DNA from: Ustulina deusta
Taxonomy: Eukaryota; Ascomycota; Sordariomycetes; Xylariales; Xylariaceae
NCBI GenBank assembly: GCA_023159155.1
Contig: JAJNNX010000006.1
Span: 496,001 to 560,000, forward strand
Length of the DNA stretch: 64,000 nt
Direction of reading: 5' to 3'
Shown here piece by piece: positions 59,440 to 64,000 of this stretch (position 1 is the first letter of the stretch; each line of letters starts with the position of its first letter). The position numbers were made by a program, and so were the translations under genes. Below the pieces are notes generated by a model. The model was not told the origin of the DNA and did not search any database. It saw only the letters and a program-made list of their open reading frames with translations.

Positions 59440-62400
59440 ATGTCTCTACCAGTTGGCCAACCTTCGGCTGTAGCCTATATGTCCATTGCGCAGTCGAAAC
59501 GGTGGAACAGACAGCCCATCAAAACTGGATCCGATTACGATGACCATGTTGGAGGTGGTGTGTCCCTCACTGCCGTTAGCGACTTTGATGATAATACTCA
59601 CGCCCCTTCTTGTTCTCGCGTCTCTAACGGTAAGGACGAGAAACCTGTCACGCTGTCTAGCACCTTGAACGCAAATGCAAAGCCTTTCAGATCAACTGTG
59701 CAAGTTGGGGCCTCGACTAGATCAACCAGCAGTGAGATCTCAACAACATCCTCTGCTAGTGTTATGAGCTCAGCGGCTCAACCCAATACCGTGCAGCCTG
59801 CTGCTAGTGAAGGAGAAACGGTATGCTATATTTTGAATCCCTTTTCCCCCGAAGTATTACATTATTCGAACCAGTTCCTTTTTTGTGTCATCAATAGGGA
59901 TGAGATAGGTCAACTAAAACAATTACAAATCACAGGGCGTAGCTTCGGTTCTCATGAATCTGTACTTCGATAAACAACAACGTACCCGCGCTGCTACTGC
60001 ATCAGCACATGAGCAGGGTACTATGGACAACGCTCATGGTTCGTATGGATACGGAAGTTCTACCGCTCATTCTTCCCCTATCAAAAAAATGGTGACTCAG
60101 GGCCGTGCGACTATTGCAGAGACAGAAACCGACATGAGTGGTGCTGAGCAACAAGACATTGGCGAGACCGAACACCACATCAATGGCAATCCACCATTTG
60201 AGCACCAAACCCAGATCCCACGCCCGACCACTCCTACTACAAACGGCGATGTGCATCACCAGAATGTTCAGACGGGTCCCCAGATTACATCTACCATCAG
60301 CCACGAAACCCGCACTCTGCCGCTCATGGGCGACCAGCTGCCCGTAGGGAACGGGGTTCCCATCATGCCCGCCCATGCTGTTGACGGCCAACAGCCCAAT
60401 GGCATTCATTACAATGCAATGGCGCCTGCCTTCACTCCTATTTTTGACATTCACGGTAATCTGATTGCCGCAAATACTATGCAGATAATGCCCATGCCGT
60501 CCAGTGTTGATTATCGGCTGCACCCAGCCCATACTTTTGTCAACGGCGGTGCATACGCCCAGCAGGGCCAGATGCAAGGCCACGCCGATGGCAACCATGG
60601 TTACACATACAATCAGCCGCACCCTCCTCCTCCCCATCCCGCCGGCTACTTGTCTCAGGAGCAGGTCCGAGAGAATTCCATGTCGTACGGTAATCAACTC
60701 TATCAGAAGCGCATTAATCACGAAGAATGGAAACATAGCATTGGCAACGGAACCCCTGTCATGTCTGTCAATGGAGAATCCTCCCCAGCATCTAACACAC
60801 AGAATACTCCACCTGCCCTTGTCCATGGGTACAAGTACGGTCTGCCTGGTAGCGCCTCGGATGGATCTATGGCACAATACAATAATAGACAGCCCGCCGC
60901 TTCAACAGCCCTAGTTCAGCTCGACCACGAGCCAATCCAAAACCAACCCACCGTCGGCCCTATGGACTTCGAGATTCCAAGCAAGGAGACTATGGCTAAC
61001 CGGTCCGAGATGCTGCAGGCCCTTACGGAGAATGGACGACCCAGTGGTGACGATCTCTTCGATCCCAAGTTTCTTCCCTTCATCGCGGGTTACAAATATT
61101 CGAATCCGCCTGAGGAGAATGGAGTGATTGTTATCAGAAACGTAAGTTATTACATTATGAACACCGCTTGACCTTTCTCTATCGTCTCTTTTCCCCTTTC
61201 TGTTTGACCTCATATTGCCCGTGACTAACAATACATGTCGCAAACCCAGATCCCGTACGAGACTACGCGTGGCGAGATCATCGCTCTTTTGGGCAAGAGC
61301 TCAAAGATCCTCAACGACCGCGAAGAGCCCGTCCATATTATCATGGACCGTGTCACTAGCAAGACTCAGGATGCATTCTGCGAGCTGTCCAGCCTCAATG
61401 CGGCGATCGAAATGGTTCAGAGATTCAAGGCGGTTGCAGAGAACGGCCGTGTCCCACGTCTTGGCAATCGCGCCGTTGAGGTAGAGCTGTCTTCGCAGAC
61501 CAGTTTAATGTCAACTCTGTTCCCTAGCAGTAAACACGGCGTGGAGTGGAGGGGCCCTCACCCACAAATCGTAGCGGGTTCTATGTACCCGTGGGATAAC
61601 TTCAGCGGTTTCTTCACGGAGGAGGAGATGATTATGCTCACCAAGCACGTTGAGAATCCCCAACGCGTCAGTTGTCCCGCACCCAGAGTCCAATGCAGTG
61701 CTAACGTTTGAGTTTTAGTCTCAATTCTCCAAAATTTGCCCTGAGCGACCCTACGAGTGCATGATCAGCACACTCCGTAAGATTCCTTGGTATATGGCCG
61801 AGTACATCACGATCAAACAGCGCCACTCAATCTACGAATCCTGCATGAAGATGATTAATGCCCTCGCCAACAAGCTTAACCCCACTGACCATGGCCGCTA
61901 TGGCCTTAGCCGCGGTGGTGAGGATAACGCTGAGCCCAAGCGCCTCACTCCTCAGCTTCTCGACCGTTTGGTCACCTCAGCTATGTTGTGCCCTGGTTTC
62001 TCCGTCGTGCAGAAGCACAACATCGCCACCGCCGTCGATCTTCCCGAACAGAGAAGCCGCGAGTTCAACCAGCCGAGGTTTCCGGACTCGTGGCGCCATC
62101 AGTGGACTTTGGTTCCCAAGGCTGACATGCCCATTGATGTTCTTGAGGTATGTCCTTGTCATTTGGCATAGACCATTCCCCGCCCATCCTTTTCAAGATA
62201 TCCTGATAGCTGACATTTCGACTGCTGAAGTGGTATATCTCTGTCATCAGAACCGAGACTAACCGAGTTGTTCAATCCTTGGAGATCTATCAGAGAATGC
62301 CTCTCCAGGGCATGATGGAGGGTCTGGATGGCTATTGGGGTTTCTTTTGGGCCGAGGTTAATTTCCCTACTGGTCGGGCATGGGATAGAATGTCGCTTGC

Positions 62401-62554
62401 CGAGTGCAACCGACTGGAGTGGCAAGCCATTGAGCGCATCATCAACCGTGCCATCCAGGGTGGCAATGTTCCTCCCTCATACACATCTGGGTCCTATCAT
62501 ATCAATTCAGCACCCACGAACGGCCCTACCCGTCTTACTTATCGAGGGCACTAG
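59440..62554 (+). CDS. RRM-domain RNA-binding protein
   Basis: Five exons, all joined in phase 0: 59440-59820, 59936-61141, 61250-61666, 61719-62147 and 62231-62554; 918 residues. Branch sites (CAACTAAAAC, GACTAACA, GCTAACG) precede the first three acceptors. The first 500 residues are Gln/His/Asn/Pro-rich and probably disordered. An RRM spans about 521-605: GVIVIRN joined to IPYETTRGEI (RNP2-like), and QDAFCELSSLNAAI (RNP1-like). It is followed by a large conserved region: YPWDNFSGFFTEEEM, ERPYECMISTLRKIPWYMAEY, RLTPQLLDRLVTSAMLCPGFSVVQKHNIAT, then WYISVIRTETNR and MEGLDGYWGFFWAE. This architecture recurs in filamentous ascomycetes as an RNA-recognition protein; the target RNA and a standard name are not known to me. 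Completeness is well supported by the splicing. Confidence 0.93.
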
Positions 62555-64000
62555 GCGATGTGGAATCGGTTGCCATTGTTGGTCTTAGTGGGCGACCTGA
62601 CACAAGTTTCCTCCTCCCTCGAGAACCATTTCCTTTTCACATCTCTTTGCTTTTTTGCCCTACGTCTTTTTATTTTCGGAGCTGGGCCGAGACTGGGTAC
62701 ACGGCTTGCAAGATTGAGGGGATTCGCAGCATCTTCGACATTTTGCAAATGGAATTGAAGAGTGTTGCAACACTGAACGAAATTATGCGGTTTGGCTTGG
62801 CGTTGCTCACGCACGCTCACGAGTTTGAGACTGCACAATATCGATACCATACAGGATGAGGATGTCTTGGTGATGACATAATGTGTTGCCGTTTTGCGGC
62901 TGACGTGGGACGTAATGATGATGGCCTTACCTTTCTTCCCCGGTCTTGCGCGGACTCGAACTCTGCCGGCTGAACAAAGTGACAGTTAACTTTTGGCTAA
63001 TGCCCGAATGGTTGCTTGGAGAACCTGATCGGCGGCAGGTATTTCGTCACATGGCCGTGGATCATTACGGTGGCGGGCATTTTCGTGGACTAGACATGAC
63101 AGAAAAGTACCACATATATAGTTTGCTTGTTGCACCTGGAGGTGAAAAAGACTGCGGACTAGGGATAGGTGAATATACGGACAGGGCTGACCAGCTCAAC
63201 AGACACATATGGATGGAGGTAATTTGCCAGGATCACAGGTAATTCTCTCACGCAGCCAGTCTGCCGGTTGTCCTTTGTTTCTCCGTACATAACATACCAT
63301 ACATTCATAGTCGAGGTAGTCCGCCATGGACCAATACCTATAATCTTCCATAAGACTGGTTGTGCTGTTTGACGTGAAATTACGCGAATGATAATTTTAA
63401 GACAGACCATCTTTGGATGCCTTGGAGAGCCAAGGTGTACTGTCATCATGGATTATCTGTTGACAAATGTGATATGGCATCTCATGACATATGTTGCATC
63501 AACAAGAGAAGGGAGGGGGCATAAATGAATACAGTAATGGGATGAAGTTGAATGGAGGGGAAATAATCCATCCCTGATTGGATGATGCGTCATTGGTTGT
63601 CTTCAACAGCCCACTTTCCTTGTTTGGCCGAAGCAGATACCTAGGTAGATACTTGGGTACCTCAGCTTACACCATTCCGCGGAGGGACTGGTTTCCCCTC
63701 TCAGCCATCGACCACTCCATTTCGATGCAACCTTCTGTCTACACCACCACCACCGCCGCCGCCGCCACCGTCAACCACTGCACCATCTCGCCTCCCCGCC
63801 AACCCACGATAGCACCGACTCCGGCTCAAGCTGAAACAAGCTATTCCACATACACACACGCCAACCTCGCAACTAGAACAGGAGACTGGAACGGTACGAG
63901 TGCATCAATCAACCAATTGTCGCGCCTGCTGGGGCATTACCAGAGCCGAGCAGGAATATAGAGCGAGAGTAGGGGTGGCTACCCCGAAACAACCGTCAAA
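62555..64000. other. 3' region of the RRM gene and right-edge spacer
   Basis: No recognised gene up to 63.7 kb. At the right edge a frame 63724-63961 (+) beginning MQPSVYTTTT is Thr/Ala/Ser-rich with a CCACCACCACCGCCGCC microsatellite. It lacks a domain and could be the first exon of a gene beyond the window or chance. Confidence 0.4.

Noticed and set aside
60002..60877. 291-codon frame on the minus strand
   Set aside because: Antisense shadow of RRM gene exon 2.
1..64000. Secondary-metabolite or other co-functional gene cluster
   Set aside because: No PKS, NRPS, terpene cyclase, P450 or transporter; the genes are unrelated housekeeping and regulatory functions.

Overview
The window is nuclear DNA of a filamentous ascomycete (Pezizomycotina). 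The grounds are short GT...AG introns with CTAAC/CTRAY-like branch sites just before the acceptor, fungus-specific families (Ssk1 response regulator, HET domain, Mte1/DUF2439, Bot1-type mitoribosomal protein, MARVEL four-helix protein), CT-rich leaders, the palindromic spacer motif TACCTAGGTA, and a 7.8 kb AT-rich block that looks like repeat DNA mutated by RIP (repeat-induced point mutation). Class or species cannot be set from the sequence alone. Gene density is low, at 13 supportable genes plus two gene relics in 64 kb.

Layout, left to right. 1-1771 (-): tRNA A34 deaminase subunit TAD2, cut by the left edge, with a very long disordered N-terminal extension. 4.2-5.0 kb (-): relic of a metallo-beta-lactamase-fold hydrolase. 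5.8-8.5 kb (-) and 11.0-12.8 kb (-): two unrelated Cys-rich, probably regulatory proteins that both end in hydrophobic membrane-like segments. 14.0-16.3 kb (-): DUF2439 (Mte1/ZGRF1-like) genome-maintenance protein. 18.5-20.2 kb (+): BAR-SH3 membrane-shaping protein. 21.4-23.1 kb (-): Ser/Pro-rich conserved protein of unknown function. 27.6-28.1 kb (-): MARVEL membrane protein. 31.15-31.5 kb (+): a 96-residue zinc-finger protein that appears only after splicing.

34.7-42.4 kb: gene-free, extremely AT-rich block, poor in CpA/TpG, with surviving microsatellites. Just right of it, 43.0-45.5 kb (+): a PTP-like phosphatase with two unusually long introns. 45.8-47.0 kb (-): mitoribosomal small-subunit protein mS45. 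49.1-51.8 kb (+): SSK1, the response regulator of the HOG stress pathway. 54.5-55.5 kb (-): HET-domain pseudogene with a Trp-to-stop change. 59.4-62.6 kb (+): five-exon RRM RNA-binding protein behind a CT-rich leader of about 1.7 kb.

The genes do not form a pathway or a biosynthetic cluster. They are ordinary housekeeping, signalling and regulatory genes separated by long spacers, plus the scars of genome defence (RIP block, broken HET gene, broken hydrolase). All composition statements are by eye; no search or calculation was run.
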